DNA from: MGIIa-K1 sp964577145
Lineage (GTDB): Archaea > Thermoplasmatota > Poseidoniia > Poseidoniales > Poseidoniaceae
DNA: 30,869 nt
NCBI GenBank assembly: GCA_964577145.1
Contig: CAZNXM010000022.1
Location: forward strand, 1 to 30,869
Reading direction: 5' to 3'
Below, one piece after another: positions 17,933 to 26,090 of the stretch. Numbering within the stretch: position 1 is the stretch's first letter; each line of letters starts with the position of its first letter. Under the pieces are notes generated by a model. That model was not told where the DNA came from and searched no databases. It was given only the letters and a program-made list of their open reading frames with translations. A program made the position numbers and the translations under genes.

Positions 17933-18533
17933 GCCGAGTTTGGAGCAGTTCCTCATCGCGAGTTGCATCGATTTCGACTTTGCGAGTTCTCTCTTCTAGG
18001 GAAGTGAGCCCTTCAGTAGAAGAGGTTCGGCAAACAAGAGAGAGGAACATATGCAATGGCATCCCTGCCTGCCAGTCGAGAAATGGCTTGCCATTCCGAG
18101 TGAGAGGGAGGGGGGGGATTCTACGACAGAGCATCCCAAGTCGGCCTGGAATTTTCCCAACTTCAACTCTGAATATCCTCCACGAATCTCCTCTAACTCC
18201 TTTGAGGCGATATGCGTAAAGAGGCATTAGCGAGCACCTTTTACCTTCGTGAACCATTGCATTGTACTGAGTTTCGGTTCTACCAGATAGGTATAATTTT
18301 GGAGATTTTGATGACTTGACTTCTATTGGGAAGCACAAATCACCTCTAAGTGCTAGAAGATCCCCACTCCCCTCCATTCCAGAACCTGCAGCCCTGACGA
18401 CTAAAAATGGTCTATCTAGGACCATTTGGGCACGGGTACGTTCCAGAGAATTACAAGACCTAGTAACAGCGTCGACACCTTTGGGAACTCCAGCGAGGAC
18501 CGCTCGAAGTTCCCTTTCATACTGACTTGCCAC
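17907..18533 (-). CDS. hjc: Hjc-like archaeal Holliday junction resolvase / PD-(D/E)XK nuclease
   Basis: Probably an archaeal Hjc-type endonuclease that resolves four-way DNA junctions. The family's N-terminal YERELR (5-10) contains Glu6. Then come AAGSG (48-52) and the nuclease core, with Asp58 in GSGDLLALRG, and Glu71 and Lys73 in FPIEVKSSK, giving the D-(E-x-K) metal site. The LYLSGRTETQY segment after it matches the helix that follows the core. At 208 aa it is longer than classical Hjc (about 120-140 aa); residues about 130-208 are an added basic C-terminal region of unknown role. A DNA repair nuclease of another PD-(D/E)XK family is the main alternative. It overlaps the site-2 protease 3' end by 26 nt in convergent orientation, and lies divergently from another nuclease-like gene. 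Confidence 0.75.
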   Translation of the reverse strand: MASQYERELRAVLAGVPKGVDAVTRSCNSLERTRAQMVLDRPFLVVRAAGSGMEGSGDLLALRGDLCFPIEVKSSKSPKLYLSGRTETQYNAMVHEGKRCSLMPLYAYRLKGVRGDSWRIFRVEVGKIPGRLGMLCRRIPPLPLTRNGKPFLDWQAGMPLHMFLSLVCRTSSTEGLTSLEERTRKVEIDATRDEELLQTRLTDMAKSI

Positions 18534-18602
18534 AAATAAACATCTTTGTCAAGTGCTTTTGATGACTTCGGTGATTACGCGTCATGTTGATGCGTGATTC
18601 CG

Positions 18603-18613
18603 CCCTCGGAGGG
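18603..18613 (+). promoter_or_regulatory. Short hairpin before the RuvC-like gene
   Basis: Short inverted repeat CCCT-CGG-AGGG with a 4-bp stem and 3-nt loop, ending 2 nt before GTG 18616. It has the loop size and placement of the stronger hairpins at 20928 and 30274 but a weaker stem, so it may be chance. Confidence 0.25.
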
Positions 18614-18615
18614 GT

Positions 18616-19338
18616 GTGCGCCGAATAGCAGTCCGGACAGCGGACTTTCGTCTTTCATTCCATCTGATGAGAGAGTTGAAACGCCGCGGATGCGACTTTG
18701 TAATGCTCAATGCTGATTCAGAATTCGATGGAATTTGGCTTGCAACTCCTGAAGAAGTAATTGCTGGTGAAGGCGGGATTCCAGTAATCGAAGAAACCGT
18801 AGAAGCTGCTGTTGAAAGAGCAATTCAACTTAGTCGTGGACTTGGAGATGCAATGCATCTTATTTTTGGAGTAGACCCCGGGCCCCGGCCGGGACTGGCC
18901 TGGATTGCAGATGGAGTACTGGTTGGAGTTGCTCAATTAGAGTCGGTGGAAAGTGTAGCAAATCACATTGAAGGGCTTGCAAATTCATTGGAACATCGTA
19001 ACCTCGTCGTGAAGATTGGAGACGGTGCTCCTTTGATTAGGGACCGAATCATCAATGATTGTCTTCTACATTCTATGCATGTTATTGAGGTCATTGAGAG
19101 GAGGACCAGCAGAGGTTCACGTTCTAGGGCGCATATCCATGCTGCTACCAGAATAGCGATGATGGGTGGAAAAAGGGTTCATTCTACTCGTTTACTCGAG
19201 CCTACAGAAGGCGACCTGCGCGAAATTCAACGCCAATCTAGAATCGAGAGTGGCGGGCGAGTAACTATCTCCTCTGAATTAGCACACGATGTAGCAGTTG
19301 GAAGTATTTCGATGGCTGATGCAATTAAGAGAGCCTGA
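18616..19338 (+). CDS. Conserved archaeal-type protein with RNase H/RuvC-like signature
   Basis: The predicted protein is 240 aa, cytoplasmic, with no named family that I can assign. The centre holds FGVDPGPRPGLAW (84-96), a first-strand signature of RuvC/RNase H-fold proteins with a candidate metal-binding Asp87. A second acidic strand follows in VVKIGDGAP (131-139), and HIHAATRIAMM lies near residue 173 (helix, basic flanks). The N-terminal 75 residues form a separate alpha/beta part (TADFRLSFHLMRELKRRG) that looks like a small nucleotide-binding or receiver-like domain. The start is GTG at 18616. It ends 14 nt into the convergent dacZ gene. Because the neighbouring divergent gene is an Hjc-like nuclease, a role in DNA or RNA processing is plausible but not shown. 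Confidence 0.7.
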   Translation: MRRIAVRTADFRLSFHLMRELKRRGCDFVMLNADSEFDGIWLATPEEVIAGEGGIPVIEETVEAAVERAIQLSRGLGDAMHLIFGVDPGPRPGLAWIADGVLVGVAQLESVESVANHIEGLANSLEHRNLVVKIGDGAPLIRDRIINDCLLHSMHVIEVIERRTSRGSRSRAHIHAATRIAMMGGKRVHSTRLLEPTEGDLREIQRQSRIESGGRVTISSELAHDVAVGSISMADAIKRA

Positions 19339-20197
19339 CTCTGTATCTCTCTCGGCCTTTACTGTAAACTGTAATCACTCCACTAGATGATACGCAAATC
19401 GAAACAGCCTCTGCTAATTGGCTAATCGAACGCGCTGCTAAGTGCCTCCCTCCTTCGCCGGGTTTTGGCACGATTCCAGCGGGCACTTGCACGTACCTAC
19501 CCGCATCGGAAGCCACACCTTTAGTGTTGAATAATATCGCTCCATCGAGCCATGCAAATTCTGCTAGAGTTTCGTGATTATTTGTATCGCCAACACTTCT
19601 ACGTCCATCGGAATGTCCCTTAAATGGATTTAACACAAGAGCTGTAGAATGACGGCGTAATTTTGGTACTGAACCTATTGCGAATAGTGCCCCAACGGCG
19701 TGTCCTTCCCTCCCTCTTCCTCCAATATGGCGAGCGAGATCCATCATCCTAGCAAGAATCTCAATGTCGATATCATGTTCTTGCGCAAGCGTAGCCAATC
19801 TGTTACTGGATAAACTACTAGCCTCGATAATAATCACTCCATCCATTGGTTCAGCGAGAATTGCTAGAATTTTATCAGAACCGCCATATCTTCCTTCGCC
19901 AAGCCCTTGCAATACAATATCATGTAGGCTTGATAGAACTGAAAGTCCTTGAGCAGAGAGGGCATCTTCTAGGAATTTAACTTCATAACCATCCTCTTTC
20001 AAGGATTCAGCTACTTTGGTAGAACTCGTCATTGTTACCAATGTGAGTTTCTTCGGAAGAACCTCACTTACTCTTCGAGCCATTCTTGAATTATTGGTCA
20101 AGATTACCGCTGCAGAGAATTGTTGCTTCTCATTTTCAATTACAGATTGGACAAGGGCTGGAAGATCTACCAACCGTATCCCTCCGATGTAGGTCAC
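19325..20197 (-). CDS. dacZ: Diadenylate cyclase, DacZ-type (c-di-AMP synthase)
   Basis: Likely makes the second messenger c-di-AMP from two ATP. The C-terminal half is a DAC domain. It shows GREGHAVGALFAIG (161-174), the catalytic DGA motif (218-220 in LDGAILFNTKG), and the RHR-type motif as GGRHLAARSIS (249-259), followed by the SSSGVITVY strand (270-278). In most DAC enzymes the second motif reads RHR; here it is RHL, a substitution to note. Residues 1-140 form a separate alpha/beta domain (VILTNNSRMARR; VIIIEASSLS), as in archaeal DacZ proteins. The length of 290 aa matches archaeal DacZ. The ATG overlaps the end of the macro-domain gene by 4 nt, which implies translational coupling. In archaea c-di-AMP is linked to osmotic and potassium balance. 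Confidence 0.88.
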   Translation of the reverse strand: MTYIGGIRLVDLPALVQSVIENEKQQFSAAVILTNNSRMARRVSEVLPKKLTLVTMTSSTKVAESLKEDGYEVKFLEDALSAQGLSVLSSLHDIVLQGLGEGRYGGSDKILAILAEPMDGVIIIEASSLSSNRLATLAQEHDIDIEILARMMDLARHIGGRGREGHAVGALFAIGSVPKLRRHSTALVLNPFKGHSDGRRSVGDTNNHETLAEFAWLDGAILFNTKGVASDAGRYVQVPAGIVPKPGEGGRHLAARSISQLAEAVSICVSSSGVITVYSKGRERYRVRLS

Positions 20198-20823
20198 ACC
20201 TGGTTTGTAGTATCTATACCAGGCAATTGGTCTTCAGATTCACGATAGACCGTTCTCATGTTATTGATGAAATTACGTTCTTTAACGATGATTGTGTAAT
20301 CATTGAATCCGGGGTCTTCTTCACCGTTGAGTTTTCCTAGAATCAATTCAAGAGTGAGTCTGGCTCCCTCTCTATGTGGATAAGCGAAGACTCCCATCGA
20401 AAGTGGAGGGGAAATTACAGATTTCACATCTTTCATTTCTTTGAGTGTAGCGAATAGGTTCTCGTAAGCAGCAGGAAGGAGTTCTCTGCGCGCTTCATCT
20501 TGATTTGGTCTACGGCAATCTGGACTAACAACATGGATAATGTGTTTGAATTGCTTTTTCAAATCGTAAGGTGGAGTAACTACATTGCTTGTTACAGGGC
20601 AAGGAGGAAGGTTGGTCTTTCTTTGCTCAACACTGATTTCACGGCAACGCTCACGAAGTTTTTCCCCAGCGAATTTGTGAATTGTAGAATCTAACCCTTC
20701 CCGGCCCGAAAGACGATTATTTGCAGGGGTAATCACCACATCACCCTCTTGGAGATGTAGTTCACCGCCGATGACTCTTAGAATGCCCCAACGGCATGTC
20801 CGTGCCATATAGAGTTCGACCAT
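20194..20823 (-). CDS. Macro-domain (ADP-ribose-binding) protein
   Basis: Single macro domain of 209 aa. The ligand-loop signatures are visible: EGDVVITPANNRLSG (26-40) corresponds to the GDI...NAAN box, GREGLDSTIHKFAG (40-53) to the glycine-rich VDGAIH loop, HIIHVVSP (94-101) to the central strand, and SPPLSMGVFAYP (138-149) to the phosphate-binding S-G-F/Y-P loop. Family members bind ADP-ribose, O-acetyl-ADP-ribose or poly-ADP-ribose, and many hydrolyse ADP-ribosylated targets. The sequence does not decide whether this one is an enzyme. A TATA-like box at 20848-20855 places the likely transcript start almost at ATG 20823, so the mRNA may be leaderless. The gene overlaps dacZ by 4 nt and is the first gene of that pair. 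Confidence 0.82.
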   Translation of the reverse strand: MVELYMARTCRWGILRVIGGELHLQEGDVVITPANNRLSGREGLDSTIHKFAGEKLRERCREISVEQRKTNLPPCPVTSNVVTPPYDLKKQFKHIIHVVSPDCRRPNQDEARRELLPAAYENLFATLKEMKDVKSVISPPLSMGVFAYPHREGARLTLELILGKLNGEEDPGFNDYTIIVKERNFINNMRTVYRESEDQLPGIDTTNQV

Positions 20824-20847
20824 ATTTCGGGCAAGGGGGGCCGACCT

Positions 20848-20855
20848 ACATATAC
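20848..20855 (-). promoter_or_regulatory. Likely TATA box for the macro-domain/dacZ operon
   Basis: ACATATAC on the plus strand reads GTATATGT on the minus strand. Its centre lies about 29 nt before ATG 20823. Archaeal transcripts start roughly 25 nt after the TATA box, so the mRNA would begin at or within a few nt of the ATG. Confidence 0.5.
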
Positions 20856-20927
20856 AAGACGACGAAATTCCTTCTTTGAATGAAATTATTGTTAACCTGT
20901 AGCCGGTATGCTATTGAGCATTTCAAC

Positions 20928-20946
20928 TCCACGCCGGAGGCGTGGA
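20928..20946 (+). promoter_or_regulatory. GC-rich hairpin overlapping the start of the second giant surface-protein gene
   Basis: Perfect inverted repeat of 8 bp with a 3-nt loop (TCCACGCC-GGA-GGCGTGGA). The GTG start codon at 20942 lies inside the 3' arm, and GGAGG, a possible ribosome site, lies in the loop and 3' arm. If transcribed, folding would mask initiation. Confidence 0.5.
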
Positions 20947-23900
20947 CAGGGGTCGAAGAGCAGTTCTCCTAGTGGCGTTGTTTCTCACGGGAACGATTTC
21001 ACTACCCCACGATGACGTAGTTGTTGATTTATTAGAACCAAATCTTTTCGAAGGATTCTCTACGGAGGACGACTATTGGAATGAGACACCATTTGGTGAT
21101 ATTGCAGTTCCAAATGGATTTGACCAATCAAATTCGATTGATTATAGCGATGTTGGGGTCTTAATCAATAATCAATCCGAAGCAAGTCGAACGATTGGTT
21201 GGGCTTTTGTTACAGCACGAAATATTTCCGCAGACAGAGTATTCATTTTTGATAATGAAAGCAATCCAACCGGCGAGACGATCAATCGTGAACAATTCAA
21301 TACATCATTCCTCGAGCCATTTAGAGTAATGTTGTCAAATCGGTCTTCAAGTATTGATTTGAATTATTTAGTTACGACCAAAGGAGTACCTTTGCGAATA
21401 AATGGTGGAGCAGATAAGGCTGCATTTGACCAAGAGATAGCACTGGTAGGAGGAACATGGGATTCCAATATCGGTAGCAATTATTGGATAAATCATGATT
21501 ATGGTCCATTAGCCGGCGGTGCGATGGAAGCCTTTACTCGAGAAGAATATGGATTTTTCTTGGTAACTAGACTCACTGGATATAGTGTAGACACAGCTCT
21601 AGATTTAATTGAGCGTGCTAACGATAGTTATGGTGCTCGAGGTATGCATGTTCTTGATTTGGCGACCAATCGAAATGGTTCGGGATACAAATATTGGAAC
21701 GACGACCTATACACGGCCAATAACACATTGAATGGCACCCTGTCCTTACCGGTAACATTCGATGAGGAAACCGAATTCCTGACCAACATTTCCAATGTCA
21801 TAGGATATGCTTCATGGGGAAGTAATGATGGAAATTGGAATGCAAATCGCCTTCCTAACTCTGGTTTTGATACAACTGACAGTGCATGGATGACAGATTC
21901 CCGATATTGGAATTCAAGTAATCCGGCATTACAGGCTGGTGAATCTTTCAACTGGAGGCAAGATTCTACCTTCAGTCGTAATGGTGATAACTCGATAGGT
22001 GGAGTGATAGATTCATCTCCGTGTGAAGGAATAGACCCTAACTCAAACGGTAATCTATTGTGGGAATTATTTGACAATCAGGGATTGACGGTGAATACCA
22101 GTGTAATGCCAGATTTGACCGGTAGGTCTCCAGACTTAACATTGGCAGATGGTGTACCTGACATATCCCATACCGGTAATTCTTGGCCTGGACTCGACTC
22201 TCGATTCAAGGACTATTTTTCAGTAAGAATTACTGGAGTATTGGAAATACCTGAAAGTGGTAATTGGACAATATATTCAGATAGCGACGATGGAAGCATG
22301 GTTTGGATTGATGGAATACTTGTGGTGAATAACTCAGGTACACATGGAATGTCTGAGCGTTCAGGAATAATCAATCTAAGTATGGGCGACCATGAAATCA
22401 GGTCTGAGATGTTTGAGCATGGTGGATCTGCGGGTCTCAAAATAAGATGGTCTGGCCCCAATCAAACAAAGCAAATAATTCCTGATAGTGCAGTTAGAAT
22501 GCCTGAACCCGAAGAAGTAAGAGCAAGTGAATTGATTCACCATTGGTCCTTCTCAGAGGGAAGTGGGAATACAACTGTTGATTCGGTTGGCGGTGCCAAT
22601 TTCACAATAGAAGATGCAACTTGGGTAGATTGTCCTCTTGGCAAATGTTTGGAATTTGATGGAGTTGATGATTGGGCCCATGCCGATGTAGATGATTGGA
22701 ATTCAAACTTCACAGTTAGCCAATGGGTATGGACGGAGAATACAAGCCAGACCACAAATTCTGCAACCTTTGCGATAAGTGATGTTGGCAGTGATAGCAA
22801 TAGTTTCCAAATGCTTGCCCATAGTTCTGGTCAATGGTCAGTTTATACAAATCAAACCACACATTTCGGAGAACAAATAAGTGGCCAATGGCAACATCTA
22901 ACCGTTGTGTTTGATAATGGGACAGCCTTCCAATATCTCGATGGAATCGAGGGTGCAAATTATTCTGTTTCATCTGGTCTCATGAATAACTTTGAGTTAT
23001 ACAAAATAGGTGTAAACCGAGCGGGGAGTACATACTTTACTGGAAGGGTAGACGAATTGAAAATCTGGGGTACTGCTCTCAATGCAACCGAAGTTTCAGC
23101 AGTCAATAGCGAGATATTCTTGAACTGTGAGGAATATTCTGGTTCAGGTGTAGAAACAACAAGCATATGGCAAGAATATTCGATGCTTGAGGGCCATTCC
23201 GGCCACGCTTGGATAATCTACTCTTATGCTGCTACCCAAGACAATGCATATGGTGCGTGGAGAATTAATGTCGAAGCCCTCGATGGAAATGGAACCATAC
23301 TCTCGACCAATACTACCGATTGGAAATCGTTCACTTCTTCTTGGGCGAGTAAAACTATGAGATTTAGGCCAGATGCCAATTCTACCAATTTCAATATCAG
23401 TCTTGAAGTGAGAATTGATGGCGGAAGAGCGGGTTCATTCAATTTTGATACGATGAATTTGCGTAGCATCAGGCCCCATAATGGATGGGTCAATGGTTCG
23501 ATTGCTGAAACGGCAGTAAGTACAGGAGGTCGCTCATTCAATTGGGGGGCTGGATATGGGCAATCGCTTGTTGCGGATTTACTTGAAGACGGAGTTAGTG
23601 GAGTCAAGGGCTATGTTTACGAGCCCTACCTCACGGCTGTGAGTTATCCAAGTGTACTGTTATCATCCTATGCTACTGGATATAATATGGCTGAATCCTA
23701 CTATGCATCTAATCGCTTGATGGGATGGATGGGAGTTGTGGTCGGAGACCCAAAGATGAGCGCATATGGTGATATTGTTCACGACATCGAAGTTGTCGAT
23801 GCTAGAATCGTAGGAAATATGTCCATAGATGAAAATGTGACAATTCAGATAATTGTACAGAATCTGGCAGCAGGAGAAGGCGAAGGTTGGCTTGTTGTCC

Positions 23901-26053
23901 GAGATCAACTTGGAGGCGAAGAATTTGCAAATGTTTCCTTGACTACCGCTGCGGGGGACCAGCCTGGAAGTAGACAGATGGTGAACCTCACAATCAATTC
24001 AAGTAGAGCCGGATGGAATAATATTGAAATTCGTTATGATGCGATAAACATCACACGTCCAGAGCGTATTATCGACAATAATGTGTATCACATGATGGCT
24101 TGGGTGAATAGCCCACCTACGGTTGAAACATTGTATTGTGATTCAAGTCACTATAGCCGTGGAGACCTGTTTACTTGCTCTGGAGAAATTAGCGATGATT
24201 CAGGTATTGGTTCCTTGGATTTAGCATGGAGAGTTCGAAACAACCAGGTAACTACCGAGTGGATTTGGGGCTCTACTGGAAGTCAAGATGGAATAATATG
24301 GTGGACAAGTTTTGAATTGCCTACAGACATTATCCTCGGTTCACTTGATTTGAAAGCGATAGCATATGATGAATCGAACCAGACTCATCAATTAATTACG
24401 CTTGATGTAGCTATTGTCGATGATGCTCCAGCGATATGGTTTGGAGTCCATGTAGAGGGTGTTGATTCACAAGAGTGGGGAGGTGCCAGTGTACTCGAAG
24501 CCAATCCGATTGAAGGGGTAATTAGAGCCCAAGTGACTTTACTGAAAGCCTGTGTACTTGATGCAGACCATGTTCCGGCCAATCAGAGCCCTTCATTCGT
24601 CTCTAGCCGAGGGCAAATCGATGGTATGACGTGGTCTCAAGGAAGTACTTCTTCCCATCATTGTTATGTTTCGAGTTTTACCTTACCATCTGGTTCAAGT
24701 CTTGATAGGTTCATATTGGAATTATATGATTATGAAGGTAATTTCCTAACTCGAAGAAGTATTGGAATAAATGATAGGACACCTTTGATTTCTCTTGAAT
24801 TAATAGATGATGGCGGTGGTGAAATAGATCGCTTAAATGGCGGTGGTGATGAAAATATCAAGGTAATAATCACTGACTTGGATGATGGAGTGGATGGTGC
24901 ATACGGTGACTTGTATGTTTCTTGGCCAGGACAAGCAACACAGAGCATCCCATTATTGTTTGAAGATGGTAGTATTACCATTCCATTATCAACTGAAAAT
25001 GCTCTTGAAATTGGAGATGTCATTTTCGAAGTAAATGCAACCGGGGCAAATGGAGCAAGCGCCTCTATTTCTACAACCTACCCGTTGTTACTTACAACTC
25101 CAGAGGTTGTATTAATCGAATTATGCGGCGGTGAAGACGATTCGTTATTATTCGGCATTAGTAGAGTGGTAATGGTGCTAATAAATTCAACAAGACCGTT
25201 AGATGTTACTACTGCACAAATACAGCAGCATGGTTGGACCGTTTCTACACCTGAAGTCACAGTAGATGAGAATTGTCGTTCTCAATTACAAGACCATTCG
25301 ATTGCCTTGTATTTCAGGGTTCAATTAGATTCATCATTCATACCCGGAGCAGGTACCGTCAATGTATTGACAAGAGATATCGATGGGTTATCTTCATCTG
25401 AAACTCTACAGCTTCAATTCCTTGAAACCCCCCCTAGTATCATTGTGACTGTAGAAACAAATTTCACAGCAGGTGATTTGTTTGAAATTACAGTAGAGTT
25501 CTACAGTTACCTTGGCCCGGATGGCTCATGGTGCGGCATGAATACGACTTCGGTCGAGAGCCAATATGAAATCCTTAACCGAAGTGGAAATTTGACCGGA
25601 ATTGGCGACGTAGGAATTTGGACAACAAATTGGCTATTGCCAATTACTCTAGAGGGTGAACATTTACTCTCTCTCACCTGTACAACAAGTAGGGGCGGTT
25701 TAGTAACTTACCAAACCATTCTTGAAATTAATGAATGGACGCCGCCAAGCGATGATAATGATTCCAATAATGCGGATGATTACGCTGATGCTGGAGATGA
25801 CACGGGATTGCTGCCATGGGTAGGTGGAGTCGTATTGGTCATCATCATCATTACCACTATACTCGCGCGCGCGCGCGTACGTGAAGAAGAAATTGTTGAG
25901 TGGGCAGTTGAAGAAGAAGCAAAGCGTGACGAACGAATTCCTGAAGGCTGGACCCTCGAGGAATTTGTAGAATGGCTAAATGGCCCAATACCAGATGATT
26001 GGGAAGCAGATCAGTGGTCAGAATATCGTACCAAGGTGGAAGACCTTCTTTGA
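20942..26053 (+). CDS. Giant surface protein: interrupted TIGR03790-like domain with PA14 and LamG modules, C-terminal anchor
   Basis: The predicted protein is 1703 aa. The GTG start gives MDRGRRAVLLVALFLTGTIS, a signal peptide with Arg-rich N-end. Residues about 68-300 match the first part of a TIGR03790-like domain (SRTIGWAFVTARNIS; LNYLVTTKGVPLRI; IGYASWGSNDG). The domain resumes at about 855-944 (FNWGAGYGQSLVADLLEDGV; GVVVGDPKMSAYGD). Between them sit a jelly-roll-like segment (305-355), a PA14 domain (372-520; GNWTIYSDSDDGSMVWIDG), a LamG/concanavalin-like domain (530-722; CLEFDGVDDW, GRVDELKIWG) and another jelly-roll-like segment (735-842). Ig/CARDB-like modules follow, then an Asp/Asn-rich linker, a membrane helix (about 1625-1641), a basic RARAR stop and a 55-residue charged tail with two copies of a P-x-x-W-type motif. 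It is probably a sugar-binding or degradative envelope protein; activity is unknown. Confidence 0.82.
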   Translation: MDRGRRAVLLVALFLTGTISLPHDDVVVDLLEPNLFEGFSTEDDYWNETPFGDIAVPNGFDQSNSIDYSDVGVLINNQSEASRTIGWAFVTARNISADRVFIFDNESNPTGETINREQFNTSFLEPFRVMLSNRSSSIDLNYLVTTKGVPLRINGGADKAAFDQEIALVGGTWDSNIGSNYWINHDYGPLAGGAMEAFTREEYGFFLVTRLTGYSVDTALDLIERANDSYGARGMHVLDLATNRNGSGYKYWNDDLYTANNTLNGTLSLPVTFDEETEFLTNISNVIGYASWGSNDGNWNANRLPNSGFDTTDSAWMTDSRYWNSSNPALQAGESFNWRQDSTFSRNGDNSIGGVIDSSPCEGIDPNSNGNLLWELFDNQGLTVNTSVMPDLTGRSPDLTLADGVPDISHTGNSWPGLDSRFKDYFSVRITGVLEIPESGNWTIYSDSDDGSMVWIDGILVVNNSGTHGMSERSGIINLSMGDHEIRSEMFEHGGSAGLKIRWSGPNQTKQIIPDSAVRMPEPEEVRASELIHHWSFSEGSGNTTVDSVGGANFTIEDATWVDCPLGKCLEFDGVDDWAHADVDDWNSNFTVSQWVWTENTSQTTNSATFAISDVGSDSNSFQMLAHSSGQWSVYTNQTTHFGEQISGQWQHLTVVFDNGTAFQYLDGIEGANYSVSSGLMNNFELYKIGVNRAGSTYFTGRVDELKIWGTALNATEVSAVNSEIFLNCEEYSGSGVETTSIWQEYSMLEGHSGHAWIIYSYAATQDNAYGAWRINVEALDGNGTILSTNTTDWKSFTSSWASKTMRFRPDANSTNFNISLEVRIDGGRAGSFNFDTMNLRSIRPHNGWVNGSIAETAVSTGGRSFNWGAGYGQSLVADLLEDGVSGVKGYVYEPYLTAVSYPSVLLSSYATGYNMAESYYASNRLMGWMGVVVGDPKMSAYGDIVHDIEVVDARIVGNMSIDENVTIQIIVQNLAAGEGEGWLVVRDQLGGEEFANVSLTTAAGDQPGSRQMVNLTINSSRAGWNNIEIRYDAINITRPERIIDNNVYHMMAWVNSPPTVETLYCDSSHYSRGDLFTCSGEISDDSGIGSLDLAWRVRNNQVTTEWIWGSTGSQDGIIWWTSFELPTDIILGSLDLKAIAYDESNQTHQLITLDVAIVDDAPAIWFGVHVEGVDSQEWGGASVLEANPIEGVIRAQVTLLKACVLDADHVPANQSPSFVSSRGQIDGMTWSQGSTSSHHCYVSSFTLPSGSSLDRFILELYDYEGNFLTRRSIGINDRTPLISLELIDDGGGEIDRLNGGGDENIKVIITDLDDGVDGAYGDLYVSWPGQATQSIPLLFEDGSITIPLSTENALEIGDVIFEVNATGANGASASISTTYPLLLTTPEVVLIELCGGEDDSLLFGISRVVMVLINSTRPLDVTTAQIQQHGWTVSTPEVTVDENCRSQLQDHSIALYFRVQLDSSFIPGAGTVNVLTRDIDGLSSSETLQLQFLETPPSIIVTVETNFTAGDLFEITVEFYSYLGPDGSWCGMNTTSVESQYEILNRSGNLTGIGDVGIWTTNWLLPITLEGEHLLSLTCTTSRGGLVTYQTILEINEWTPPSDDNDSNNADDYADAGDDTGLLPWVGGVVLVIIIITTILARARVREEEIVEWAVEEEAKRDERIPEGWTLEEFVEWLNGPIPDDWEADQWSEYRTKVEDLL
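25864..25877 (+). repeat. (CG)7 dinucleotide tract
   Basis: Seven CG repeats in a row inside the surface-protein gene, encoding the Arg-Ala alternation just after the membrane helix. It is a self-complementary, alternating purine-pyrimidine tract in an otherwise AT-moderate gene. Confidence 0.85.
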
Positions 26054-26090
26054 ACAGAGCCTTCATGAGCATTGGTTGATTAGCCAAAGC

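Noticed and set aside
19325..20823. Possible CBASS-like or other cyclic-nucleotide defence system
   Set aside because: The cyclase is a housekeeping DacZ type, not a CD-NTase, and no effector, nuclease or pore gene lies in the same transcript.
21628..22077. 149-codon minus-strand frame inside surface protein 2
   Set aside because: It is antisense to recognisable TIGR03790/PA14 coding sequence and has no domain likeness.
25980..26090. Longer start for the Lrp-like protein
   Set aside because: The extra 37 residues overlap the surface-protein coding region in another frame and show no helix-turn-helix.
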